From Nonomuraea aridisoli (GTDB lineage: Bacteria > Actinomycetota > Actinomycetes > Streptosporangiales > Streptosporangiaceae), in contig NZ_POUD01000042.1 of NCBI RefSeq assembly GCF_003236395.1, positions 1 through 44,534 of the forward strand: a DNA stretch of 44,534 nucleotides, read 5' to 3'. Made by a program: the position numbers and the translations under genes. The notes under the pieces are model-generated. The model was not told the origin of the DNA and made no database searches. It saw only the letters and a list, made by a program, of their open reading frames with translations. Within the stretch, counting starts at the first letter, position 1, and each line of letters opens with the position of its first letter. Shown here piece by piece: positions 9,809 through 16,919 of the stretch.

Positions 9809-10576
9809 TTACGTCTGGGGTTCGCGGCGGGTGTTCACCAGGGCTTCGATGCCGTCGAGGACGCGTCGCAGGCCGAACTCGAAGGCGTGCTCGGGGCTGT
9901 AGGCGGCGTTCAGCGCCTCGCCGGCCGACTGGCCGACGCGGGAGGCGACCGGGAAGCGGGCCGGGTCGGCGATGCGGCTGAGGAAGGGCGCGTGCGCGGC
10001 CCACCACTGCTCGTCGCTCATCCCCGTACGGCTCTCGGCCTGCGCCGCCTCCACCGCGCCGCGGGCCGCGCCGTGCACGAACCCGGTGATCAGCGTGATC
10101 ACCGAGTCCATCTCCAGGTCCGTCAGGCCGATGCCGTCGACCGCGCGCAGCTCGTAGTCGTATTTCGCGGTGACGTTCGGCCCGAGCACCGGGCGGTTCG
10201 CGGCCACCTGCAGCAGCCACGGGTGGCGCAGGTAGAGCGCCCAGTTCTCGCGCGCGATCTGCTCCAGCCGGCCCCGCCAGCCGCCCGGGACGTCCTCGGG
10301 CCGCGCGGTCTCGCCGTACACCGTGTCGAGCATGACGTCGAACAGCTCCGGCTTGCCCGGCACGTACGTGTAGAGCGACATCGTCCCCACCCCGAGACGC
10401 TCGGCCACGCGGCGCATGGACAACGCCTGCAGGCCCTCGGCGTCGGCCACTTCGATGGCGGCCCGCACGATGCGGTCGACGCTCAGCTCGGGCTTGCCCT
10501 TGCGGCTGGTCCGCTCGCCGGTGCGCCAGAGCAGGGCGAGGCTGCGAGCGGGGTCGCCCTTTCCTGAGTACTCCAC
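9809..10576 (-). CDS. TetR-family regulator (TetR_C_1 type) of the adjacent DrrAB-like exporter
   Basis: 255-residue repressor. The N-terminal helix-turn-helix runs SVDRIVRAAIEVADAEGLQALSMRRVAERLGVGTMSLYTYVPGKPEL, and the C-terminal ligand domain resembles the tetracycline-repressor type. The upstream frame is open to 10711 but crosses the operators. I chose GTG 10576 (AAGGTGA just before it); GTG 10582 is also possible. The gene is divergent from the ABC exporter and its start lies 10 bp from a perfect 8-bp-arm palindrome, so it probably represses both itself and the exporter, with the exported compound as inducer. Confidence 0.9.
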   Translation of the reverse strand: MEYSGKGDPARSLALLWRTGERTSRKGKPELSVDRIVRAAIEVADAEGLQALSMRRVAERLGVGTMSLYTYVPGKPELFDVMLDTVYGETARPEDVPGGWRGRLEQIARENWALYLRHPWLLQVAANRPVLGPNVTAKYDYELRAVDGIGLTDLEMDSVITLITGFVHGAARGAVEAAQAESRTGMSDEQWWAAHAPFLSRIADPARFPVASRVGQSAGEALNAAYSPEHAFEFGLRRVLDGIEALVNTRREPQT

Positions 10577-10585
10577 GGTCACCTT

Positions 10586-10603
10586 CGTACGGTACACCGT
10601 ACG
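10586..10603. promoter_or_regulatory. TetR operator, site 1
   Basis: Perfect palindrome CGTACGGT-AC-ACCGTACG placed just upstream of the TetR start codon. It is nearly identical to site 2. Confidence 0.75.
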
Positions 10604-10625
10604 GTTGCCACACTGTTCCGTATGC

Positions 10626-10643
10626 TGTACGGTACGCCGTACG
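10626..10643. promoter_or_regulatory. TetR operator, site 2, over the exporter -10
   Basis: TGTACGGTACGCCGTACG differs from site 1 at two positions and lies exactly 40 bp from it centre to centre. A candidate exporter promoter has TTGCCA at 10605-10610 and TACGGT at 10628-10633 with a 17-bp gap, which places the -10 inside this site. Confidence 0.72.
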
Positions 10644-10662
10644 AAACGATAGGGAGGCGGCA

Positions 10663-11589
10663 TTGATAGTCGCGCGCGACCTGCGCAAGACGTACGGCGG
10701 CACGACGGCACTAAACGGCATCGACCTCGACGTGGGCCCGGGCACGGTCTGCGGCCTGCTCGGTCCCAACGGCGCCGGCAAGACCACGGCGGTACGCATC
10801 CTCACCACCCTCCTCCGCCCCTCCGGCGGCCGGGCGGAGGTGGCCGGCTTCGACGTGGCGACCCACCCGCGACAGGTACGCCGCAACATCGGCCTGGTCG
10901 GCCAGCACGCCGCGGTCGACGAGCTGCTCACCGGCCGGCAGAACCTCGAGCTGTTCGCCCGCCTGTCCCACCTGGGCGCCGCGCGGGCCCGGGCCAGGGC
11001 CGGCGAGCTGCTCGAACGCTTCGGCCTGACGCACGCCGGACCGGCCAAGGAGTACTCCGGCGGCATGCGGCGGCGGCTCGACCTGGCCGCCGGGATGATC
11101 CTGGCCCCGCCCGTGCTGTTCCTGGACGAGCCGACGACGGGCCTCGACCCGCGCAGCCGCGCGGAGATCTGGCGGGCGGTGCGCGAGCTGGTCGCCGGCG
11201 GCACCACGGTGCTGCTGACCACGCAGTACCTGGAGGAGGCCGACCAGCTGGCCGACCGGATCTCGGTCATCGACGCCGGCCGGGTGGTCGCCGAGGGCAC
11301 CCCGGCCGAGCTCAAGGCCAAGCTCGGCGGCGACCGGCTCGACGTGGTGGTCCACGACCCCGCGCGGCTGGCGGAGGCGGCCGAGATCGTCGCCCGGGCG
11401 GCGGACGGCCCGCCCGAGGTCGACCAGGACACCCGGCGCGTGAGCGCGCCGGTCGGCGAGCGGGTCGCGGCCCTCACCGGGGTGCTCGCCGCCTTCGCCG
11501 AGGCCGGCGTCGAGGCCGAGGACGTCGCCGTGCGCCGCCCCACGCTCGACGAGGTCTTCCTGAGCCTGACCGGAGGTGACACCCGATGA
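10663..11589 (+). CDS. ABC exporter ATP-binding protein, DrrA-like
   Basis: 308-residue ATPase of the daunorubicin-resistance (DrrA) ABC-2 family. Walker A is GPNGAGKTT, the signature is YSGGMRRRLDLAAGM and Walker B is VLFLDEPTTGLDP, followed by LTTQYLEEADQLADR. The C-terminal DUF4162-type extension ends RRPTLDEVFLSLTG. It starts at TTG 10663 with GGGAGG 5 nt before it; no in-frame ATG is near the family N-terminus. It forms an exporter with the next gene (ATGA overlap). Control by the divergent TetR points to efflux of a toxic or self-made small molecule. Confidence 0.92.
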   Translation: MIVARDLRKTYGGTTALNGIDLDVGPGTVCGLLGPNGAGKTTAVRILTTLLRPSGGRAEVAGFDVATHPRQVRRNIGLVGQHAAVDELLTGRQNLELFARLSHLGAARARARAGELLERFGLTHAGPAKEYSGGMRRRLDLAAGMILAPPVLFLDEPTTGLDPRSRAEIWRAVRELVAGGTTVLLTTQYLEEADQLADRISVIDAGRVVAEGTPAELKAKLGGDRLDVVVHDPARLAEAAEIVARAADGPPEVDQDTRRVSAPVGERVAALTGVLAAFAEAGVEAEDVAVRRPTLDEVFLSLTGGDTR

Positions 11590-12395
11590 CCGCCGTGACC
11601 ACGATGGAAGGACGGCTGCGCTGGGCCCTGGCCGACGGCTGGACGGTCGCCCGCCGCGACCTGGTCCACTGGGCCAACCAGCCCATGACGGTGGTCTTCG
11701 GGGTGCTCTTCCCCGTGATGATCACCCTGGCCTTCGGCTACCTGTTCGGCGGCGCGGTGGACGTGCCCGAGGGGGCCGGCTACTTCGCGTTCCTCATGCC
11801 CGGCATGTACGGCATGACGATGCTCTTCGGTCTGAGCTCCACCATGATCGCCGTCACCACCGACGTCGCCAAGGGCGTCACCGACCGGTTCCGCTCGCTG
11901 CCGATGTCCCCGTCGGCCGTGCTGATCGGGCGCGCCATCGCCGACCTGCTGCACTCGGTCGTCGTCCTGGCCGGCATGCTGGCCTGCGGCCTGGCCGTCG
12001 GCTGGCGTCCGGCCACGCTCTCCGGCGCGCTCGGCGCGGTGGGCCTGCTGCTGCTCCTGCGCTTCTCGCTGCTGTGGGCGGGCATCTACCTGGGGCTGAT
12101 CACCAGGGAGCCGGGCGCGGTGGTGGCGGTGCAGACGCTGGAGTTCCCCATCGGGTTCCTGTCGAACGCCTTCGTCGCCCCCGCCACCATGCCGGGCTGG
12201 CTCGGGGCGGTCGCGGAGTGGAACCCGCTGTCGTCCACGGTGGCGGCGGCCAGGGAACTGTTCGGCAACCCGGGCTGGGGCGGCGACTCATGGATGGCCC
12301 AGCACGCCGTGCCGATGGCGGTGGCCTGGCCGGTGGTGATCACCGTGGTGTTCTTCGTCCTGTCGCTCCGCCGCTACCAGCGACTCGACCGCTAG
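11586..12395 (+). CDS. ABC-2 type exporter permease, DrrB-like
   Basis: 269-residue membrane protein with about six hydrophobic segments and the ABC-2 pattern: a cytoplasmic N-terminus (RRDLVHWANQPMTVVFGVLFPV), a central VTTDVAKGVTDRFRSLPMSP loop and a C-terminal hydrophobic hairpin. It overlaps the ATPase by 4 bp, and the pair works as a dimer-of-dimers exporter. It ends the unit; a 10-bp inverted repeat starts 60 bp downstream. Confidence 0.9.
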   Translation: MTAVTTMEGRLRWALADGWTVARRDLVHWANQPMTVVFGVLFPVMITLAFGYLFGGAVDVPEGAGYFAFLMPGMYGMTMLFGLSSTMIAVTTDVAKGVTDRFRSLPMSPSAVLIGRAIADLLHSVVVLAGMLACGLAVGWRPATLSGALGAVGLLLLLRFSLLWAGIYLGLITREPGAVVAVQTLEFPIGFLSNAFVAPATMPGWLGAVAEWNPLSSTVAAARELFGNPGWGGDSWMAQHAVPMAVAWPVVITVVFFVLSLRRYQRLDR

Positions 12396-12454
12396 CGCCG
12401 ATCGGCATCCGCAATCGCATCGAGATCGGGAAGGTCGAACCCGTTCCCCCGTCA

Positions 12455-12500
12455 CAGGCGTCTCATCCCGCAGAAGCCATGAACGGAGAAGAGACGCCTG
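12455..12500 (+). repeat. 10-bp inverted repeat ending against an ATG
   Basis: CAGGCGTCTC (12455-12464) and GAGACGCCTG (12491-12500) are perfect arms with a 26-nt loop. The right arm ends at the base before ATG 12501. It could terminate the exporter operon or control the ORF that follows. Confidence 0.5.
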
Positions 12501-12741
12501 ATGCCGCTCGCCTCCGTAGTGAGAGCCACGACCGGAAGCCGTCCGGTGCGAGGCGTTCTCGCCCTGCTCGCACTCGCTGCCGCGACCGGGTGTGTGGAGC
12601 AGGCCGATCTCACCGCACCGCCGCTGCCCGGATCCATGGCTCTCCTGGATCTGGAGAAGCTCTCGCCGGGGTGGTCCCTGACGAGCGGCGATCCTCCTCT
12701 CCACCGCCGAATTCACCGCCCGGGTCCCGCATTACTGCTAG
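12501..12741 (+). pseudogene. Possible frameshifted small lipoprotein gene
   Basis: The frame from ATG 12501 starts with a lipoprotein-like signal (ALLALAAATGC) and runs about 60 codons as LDLEKLSPGWSLTSG. From about 12691 the frame one base over gives a protein-like ILLSTAEFTARVPHYC and stops at 12739-12741, while the original frame continues antisense into the MerR gene. This pattern suggests a single-base frameshift in a small lipoprotein gene, or a short remnant. The 317 bp between the exporter and MerR genes hold only this and the inverted repeat. I do not recognise the family. Confidence 0.3.
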
Positions 12742-13153
12742 AGCCTGGAGGCGCTGCCGGCGAGACGCTCGGTGGTGCCCCGGTGTTCACCGACCTGACG
12801 CTGAGAACCGTGTCGAGGTAGTCGGCGATGGCGTCTCTGTTGCGGGTCAGGAACTCGATGCGTTCGGACAGCCGAGCTTGTTCGCGTTGCAGCGTGGCGA
12901 TCATCTCGGGTGTCACGTTGGGCACGTAGATGGTCTCCGGCCTGTCCAGGCACGGCAGGAGTTGCCGAATGATCCGGGTGGGCAGTCCGGCGTCGAGCAG
13001 TCCCTTGATCTGCAGCACGATGTCCACGTGCGACTCTGTGTACTCGCGGTAACCGTTGGGAGCGCGGCTGGGGATGATCAGCCCCTGCTCCTCGTAGTAG
13101 CGCAGCAGCCGGTGCGATACGCCGGTGCGCTCCGCGAGCTTCCCGATTCTCAT
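12713..13153 (-). CDS. MerR-family transcriptional regulator
   Basis: 146-residue MerR protein. The N-terminal winged helix is MRIGKLAERTGVSHRLLRYYEEQGLI, followed by the second helix pair (GYREYTESHVDIVLQIKGLLDAGL) and a coiled-coil dimer helix (TPEMIATLQREQARLSERIEFLTRNRDAIADYL). The C-terminal about 26 residues are Pro/Ser-rich. It has a single Cys, so it is not an obvious metal or redox sensor of the MerR/SoxR kind. It is divergent from an LLM-family F420-type oxidoreductase whose promoter has the stretched 19-bp spacer with a central dyad that MerR proteins untwist. Confidence 0.9.
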   Translation of the reverse strand: MRIGKLAERTGVSHRLLRYYEEQGLIIPSRAPNGYREYTESHVDIVLQIKGLLDAGLPTRIIRQLLPCLDRPETIYVPNVTPEMIATLQREQARLSERIEFLTRNRDAIADYLDTVLSVRSVNTGAPPSVSPAAPPGSSSNAGPGR

Positions 13154-13170
13154 GTGCTCAAGCCTACGAC

Positions 13171-13201
13171 TTGACCTTCACATCAATGTGAGCGTTTAAG
13201 A
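13171..13201 (+). promoter_or_regulatory. MerR-type promoter with 19-bp spacer
   Basis: TTGACC (13171-13176) and TTAAGA (13196-13201) are 19 bp apart. The spacer holds the perfect dyad TCACAT-CA-ATGTGA (13178-13191). The long spacer with a central dyad is the hallmark of MerR-activated promoters. It reads toward the oxidoreductase at 13247. Confidence 0.7.
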
Positions 13202-13246
13202 CTCGATCGAGGGGGCCGACATTCACCACTACATCGGGGGTTTCCC

Positions 13247-14203
13247 ATGAGACTCGGACTTCGCCTGCCCCAGAGGCTGGGCGTCGACCTGCAGCACGAC
13301 CTGGTCGAAGCGGCCAGAACGGCCGAAGCTGCCGGATACGCCAGTTTGTGGACGTACGAACGATTGCTCTTCCCGAAGACGCCCGCCGAACCGTACGCCC
13401 CGCCGAACGTGCCGTGGCCGGAGACCCAGCGGCAGGCCGCCGACTCCCTGGCCGTGCTCACGGCAGCGGCGGTGGCGACCGAAAGGGTGCGCCTCGGCAC
13501 GGCCGTTCTGATCGCCGCGCTCCACACACCCGTCCAGCTGGCGAAGCAGCTGGCCACGGTCGATCAGATCAGCGGCGGCCGGGTGATCGCCGGCATGGCC
13601 ACCGGCTGGTCCACCGACGAATTCCAGGCCACGGGCGCCACCCGAGCGGATCGCGGCCGCTTCCTCGACGAGACGCTGGACGTCTTCGACGCCGTGTGGG
13701 GGCCGGACCCGGTGAACTTCCGGAGCCCGCGCGTGGTCATCGACAACGCCTCGGTCCTGCCCAAGCCCGTTTCGAGGATCCCCGTGATGCTGGGCGGCGG
13801 TGGCAGCAACATAGGCCGCGGCACCAGCTCCAAGGCCGTGCAGCGCATCGCCGAACGCGCAGACGGCTGGCTGCCGCTGCTTTCCACCCCCGGGCCGGCC
13901 GGAGCCGCGGAACTGCGCGCGAGCTGGGACCGTATCCGGGGGATGGCTGCTGAGTACGGCCGGGAGCCGAGCCGGATGGAGCTGGTCGTGGTGGGAAACG
14001 TCACCTTCACCGACCGTCCGGCAGGACCTGACCGATCGGCGTTCGTCGGCACTCTCGACCAGGTCATGGACGATGTCCGAACGGCCGAGGAGGCCGGCGC
14101 GGACGAACTCATCGTGGATCTGAATCTGCAGGACTGGTTCACCGGCACTCGGCAGATGCTCGAGACGGCCGTGGAGATCCGCGAACGGGCCGCAGCCTCG
14201 TGA
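13247..14203 (+). CDS. LLM-class (luciferase-like) F420-dependent oxidoreductase
   Basis: 318-residue TIM-barrel protein of the luciferase-like monooxygenase superfamily (RLGLRLPQRLGVDLQHDLVEAARTAEAAGYASLWTYER; VRLGTAVLIAALHTPVQLAKQLATVDQISGGRVIAGMATGW). The family uses F420 or FMN; the absence of a partner flavin reductase and the actinobacterial setting favour F420. The substrate is unknown. The start ATG 13247 follows CGGGGG-type purines. It is probably activated by the divergent MerR. It ends next to the convergent MarR gene. Confidence 0.88.
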   Translation: MRLGLRLPQRLGVDLQHDLVEAARTAEAAGYASLWTYERLLFPKTPAEPYAPPNVPWPETQRQAADSLAVLTAAAVATERVRLGTAVLIAALHTPVQLAKQLATVDQISGGRVIAGMATGWSTDEFQATGATRADRGRFLDETLDVFDAVWGPDPVNFRSPRVVIDNASVLPKPVSRIPVMLGGGGSNIGRGTSSKAVQRIAERADGWLPLLSTPGPAGAAELRASWDRIRGMAAEYGREPSRMELVVVGNVTFTDRPAGPDRSAFVGTLDQVMDDVRTAEEAGADELIVDLNLQDWFTGTRQMLETAVEIRERAAAS

Positions 14204-14204
14204 G

Positions 14205-14657
14205 CTAGCGCTCCGTCAGGGCGGTGTCGTAGGCGAGGAGCGTCCGGACGACCACCTGGCGCTCCTCCGGCGTGAGCGGCTCCAGCGCCTGCCGCCAGGC
14301 GCTGACGCCGTACCCGAGCCATTCGTGGATGGCGTGCTGGTGCAGGTCGGCGATGCTGACGATCGTGCGGCGGCGGTCGGCGTCGTCCTCGCGCCGGTCG
14401 AGGACGCCTTTCCTGCTGAGCTCGCCGACCATGAGACTGACCGTGGCCGGGGCCACCTCCAGCCGGGCGGCCAGCTCGTTCACCGTCATCGAGCCGTCGA
14501 ACAGCAGGTACGCCAGCAGGGAGAGGTGTCGCGGCGCCAGCGACAACGACTGCAGCTCCTCGGGCACCTTGGCGCGCTTGGCCCGGCCCACCAACCGCGG
14601 CATGAGCAGGAGCAACGTCCTGACGCTCTCGTCCAGGTTCGAGTCGGCTGTTGACAT
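14205..14657 (-). CDS. MarR-family transcriptional regulator
   Basis: 150-residue MarR protein with the winged helix SMTVNELAARLEVAPATVSLMVGELSRKGVLDRREDDADRRRTIV, including the wing DDADRRR typical of MarR. I took ATG 14657 (AAGG 8 nt upstream) over the in-frame TTG 14663. The AT-rich divergent region (14658-14732) holds dyads that should be its operator, controlling itself and the nitroreductase-hemerythrin gene. The helix-rich C-terminal part forms the dimer interface; no redox Cys is present. Confidence 0.92.
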   Translation of the reverse strand: MSTADSNLDESVRTLLLLMPRLVGRAKRAKVPEELQSLSLAPRHLSLLAYLLFDGSMTVNELAARLEVAPATVSLMVGELSRKGVLDRREDDADRRRTIVSIADLHQHAIHEWLGYGVSAWRQALEPLTPEERQVVVRTLLAYDTALTER

Positions 14658-14684
14658 CCCCAATACCTTGCTGTCTAAATTAGC

Positions 14685-14701
14685 TTTGCTATCAAAGCAA
14701 A
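14685..14701. promoter_or_regulatory. Probable MarR operator
   Basis: TTTGCT-ATCAA-AGCAAA is a perfect 6-bp-arm dyad. A second small palindrome, CTAAATTAG (14675-14683), lies beside it. Both sit in a markedly AT-rich patch of the MarR/nitroreductase divergent region. Confidence 0.6.
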
Positions 14702-14732
14702 TCTGTTAACGGCCTCACCCAAGGATAGTGAG

Positions 14733-15524
14733 ATGGCTGACGTCAACCAGCAGGTCATCGAGGAGTTCCGGGCCAACGGCGGCAAGGTGGGCGGCAGGTT
14801 CGCGCGCGCGCCGCTCGTGCTGCTCACCACCAAAGGAGCCAGGACCGGTCGGCGCCACACCACCCCGGCGGTCTACCTGCGCGACGGCGAACGCGTCCTC
14901 GTCTTCGCCACCAACGCCGGAGCCGACACCCATCCGGCCTGGTACCACAACCTCGTGGCCCACCCCGAGGTCACCGTCGAGCTGGGCGAGCAGACGCTCA
15001 CCGCCCGCGCCGTGCCGCTGCAGGGCGAGGAACGCGACCGCGCCTACGCCCGCCAGGCCGCCCTCGACCCGGCCTTCGCCGCGTACCGGCAAAAGACCGG
15101 CCGCGTCATCCCGGTCGTGGCGCTGCACCTGGACGGCGAGCGGCTTCGCGCGTTCGGCGACGAGCTCGTCAAGATCCACGACTACTTCCGCGAGGAGCTG
15201 GCCCGGCTGCGCGCCGGCCAGGCCCCCGCCTCCGAGCTGCGGGTGAACTGCCTGGCGTTCTGCGACGGGCTGTCGGCGCACCACGGCGGCGAGGACCACG
15301 TGGCGTTCCCGTGGCTGGCGGAGCGCCACCCCGAGCTGAAGGAGCCGCTCGAACGGCTGCGCCGCGAGCACGTGGCCATCGCCGCGCTGATCGAGGAGCT
15401 GCGCGGCGCCACCGGACCGGCGACGCTGGAGCGCGTCGCCGGCGAACTGGAGGCGCATTTCACTTATGAGGAGGAGCGGCTCGTCCCGCTGCTCAACACG
15501 CTGACGAGCGTGCCCTGGGCGTGA
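14733..15524 (+). CDS. Deazaflavin (F420)-dependent nitroreductase fused to a hemerythrin domain
   Basis: 263-residue fusion. Residues 1-140 match the DDN/nitroreductase family (LTTKGARTGRRHTTPAVYL, then NAGADTHPAWYHNL), which binds F420. Residues 145-255 form a four-helix hemerythrin-type domain with the expected ligand pattern: H149 in KIHDYF, HHGGED with H183/H184 and E187, H189, H213 in REHVAI, and H242/E246 in HFTYEEE. The fusion could couple F420H2 reduction to sensing or handling O2, NO or iron; that is inference. AAGGATAGTGAG precedes ATG 14733. The divergent MarR probably represses it. Confidence 0.88.
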   Translation: MADVNQQVIEEFRANGGKVGGRFARAPLVLLTTKGARTGRRHTTPAVYLRDGERVLVFATNAGADTHPAWYHNLVAHPEVTVELGEQTLTARAVPLQGEERDRAYARQAALDPAFAAYRQKTGRVIPVVALHLDGERLRAFGDELVKIHDYFREELARLRAGQAPASELRVNCLAFCDGLSAHHGGEDHVAFPWLAERHPELKEPLERLRREHVAIAALIEELRGATGPATLERVAGELEAHFTYEEERLVPLLNTLTSVPWA

Positions 15525-15530
15525 ACGGCG

Positions 15531-16106
15531 CTAGACGGGCGCCGCACGCAGGCGCACGACGTGCTCGACCAGCGCGATCAGCGTCGCCTTGACCGACTCA
15601 CGGTTGCGGGCGTCGGTCCGCACGATCGGCACGTGGGGCGACAGCGCGAGCGCCTCCCTGACCTCCTCGTCGGAATGCAGGAACTGCCCGTCCCAGCCGT
15701 TGATGCCGACCACGAACGGCAACTTGGCCTCTTCGAAGTAGTCGATGGCCGGAAAGCTGTCGGCCAGGCGGCGGGTGTCGAGCAGCACCACCGCGCCGAT
15801 CGCGCCCCGCACCAGGTCGTCCCACATGAACCAGAACCGGTGCTGCCCCGGCGTGCCGAACAGGTACAGGATCAGGTCGCGGTCGAGGGACAGCCGGCCG
15901 AAGTCCATCGCCACGGTCGTGGTCTGCTTGTTCGGCGTCATGCCCAGGTCGTCGATGCCCGCGGACGCGTCCGTCATCACCGCTTCCGTGGTGAGCGGGA
16001 GGATCTCGGACACCGCCCCCACGAACGTCGTCTTCCCGACGCCGAACCCCCCGGCGACGACGATCTTCGTCGACGTGAGGCCGGGGCTAGAGCCTGCGTA
16101 GTCCAC
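15531..16106 (-). CDS. cvnD: Conservon GTPase (CvnD-type), copy 2
   Basis: 191-residue CvnD-family GTPase with P-loop GGFGVGKTT, LFGTPGQHRFWF and INGWDG. It starts at GTG 16106 and overlaps DUF742 by 20 bp, exactly as in copy 1. It is the last gene of a complete four-gene conservon (kinase, roadblock, DUF742, GTPase). Most differences from copy 1 are conservative, with the main divergence around MTPNKQTTTVAMDF and the C-terminus. Cross-talk between the two systems is plausible. Confidence 0.93.
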   Translation of the reverse strand: MDYAGSSPGLTSTKIVVAGGFGVGKTTFVGAVSEILPLTTEAVMTDASAGIDDLGMTPNKQTTTVAMDFGRLSLDRDLILYLFGTPGQHRFWFMWDDLVRGAIGAVVLLDTRRLADSFPAIDYFEEAKLPFVVGINGWDGQFLHSDEEVREALALSPHVPIVRTDARNRESVKATLIALVEHVVRLRAAPV

Positions 16107-16449
16107 TGAGCACCCTTTCGAGCATGGTTAGGTCTGGCTGTCCCTGACTGAGGCGCGGGTGGTGGAGGCGGACAAGTCCTTCGTCGGACATGTCCGCCAC
16201 GATCACCCGCGCCACGCCCAGCGGGACGCGGAGCAGGGCCGAGATCTCGGCGACCGACCGGAACGACCGGCACAGTTGCATGATGGCCTCCTGCTCGGGG
16301 GTGAGCATGGCCATCTCGTCGTCCGGGATGGACATCGCAGAGATCAAGGTCTCCATCGCGAGGTGGTAACGCGGCTCCGAACGGCCGCCCGTCACCGCGT
16401 AAGGACGGAACAGGGGCTCCTCGTCCCCTGTGCCGTCAGTGCCGTACAC
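16087..16449 (-). CDS. cvnC: DUF742 protein (CvnC-type), copy 2
   Basis: 120-residue DUF742 protein. It keeps the N-terminal LFRPYAVTGGRSEPRYHLAMETLI segment missing from copy 1, then RSVAEISALLRVPLGVARVIVADM and LERVLSGLRRL. It starts at GTG 16449 with GGGAG about 8 nt upstream and 26 bp after the roadblock stop. It probably links roadblock and GTPase in a membrane-proximal complex. Confidence 0.92.
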   Translation of the reverse strand: MYGTDGTGDEEPLFRPYAVTGGRSEPRYHLAMETLISAMSIPDDEMAMLTPEQEAIMQLCRSFRSVAEISALLRVPLGVARVIVADMSDEGLVRLHHPRLSQGQPDLTMLERVLSGLRRL

Positions 16450-16475
16450 GGCCCGCTCCCATCAGTTCCATCACA

Positions 16476-16898
16476 TCACCGGCTCCTGGCGGCCTGCAGC
16501 TCAGCACGCAACGCGGGCGTCAGAGCCTGTCCCGCCCTGTCTACCAGCAAGGTCATCTGGTACGCCACGAGGCCCATGTCACAATCCGGCCCCGCCAGAA
16601 CCGTCAGCACCGAGCCGTCGCTGATCGCCATGACCAGCAGCAGGCCGCGCTGCATCTCGACGACGGTCTGCGTCACCGCACCGCCCTCGAACACCCTGGA
16701 CGCACCCACGGTCAGGCTCAGCAGGCCCGCGGAGACCGCGGCGAGCTGGTCGGCCCGGTCCGGAGGGAATCCCTCCGAGGCGGCCAGGCACAGCCCGTCC
16801 GCCGAGACCACGACGGCGTGAGCGACTCCGGGCGTGTTACGCACGAAGTCGGTGATCAGCCAGTCGAACCTGTGCGCCTCATGGCTAAGGGTTGTCAC
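16476..16898 (-). CDS. cvnB: Roadblock/LC7-domain protein (CvnB-type), copy 2
   Basis: 140-residue roadblock/LC7 protein (FDWLITDFVRNTPGVAHAVVV; SADGLCLAASEGFPPDRADQLAA; CDMGLVAYQMTLLVDRAG). It starts at GTG 16898 with GGGGAGG upstream, 21 bp after the kinase stop. It is the same length as copy 1 and shares its core. Expected partner of the GTPase at 15531-16106 and of the upstream kinase. Confidence 0.93.
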   Translation of the reverse strand: MTTLSHEAHRFDWLITDFVRNTPGVAHAVVVSADGLCLAASEGFPPDRADQLAAVSAGLLSLTVGASRVFEGGAVTQTVVEMQRGLLLVMAISDGSVLTVLAGPDCDMGLVAYQMTLLVDRAGQALTPALRAELQAARSR

Positions 16899-16919
16899 GC
16901 ATCCTCCCCGGCGGGACGC

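Noticed and set aside
9786..11954. 722-residue open frame antisense to the DrrAB-type exporter
   Set aside because: Low-complexity Arg/Ser/Ala translation of the strand opposite well-supported genes; no family motif.
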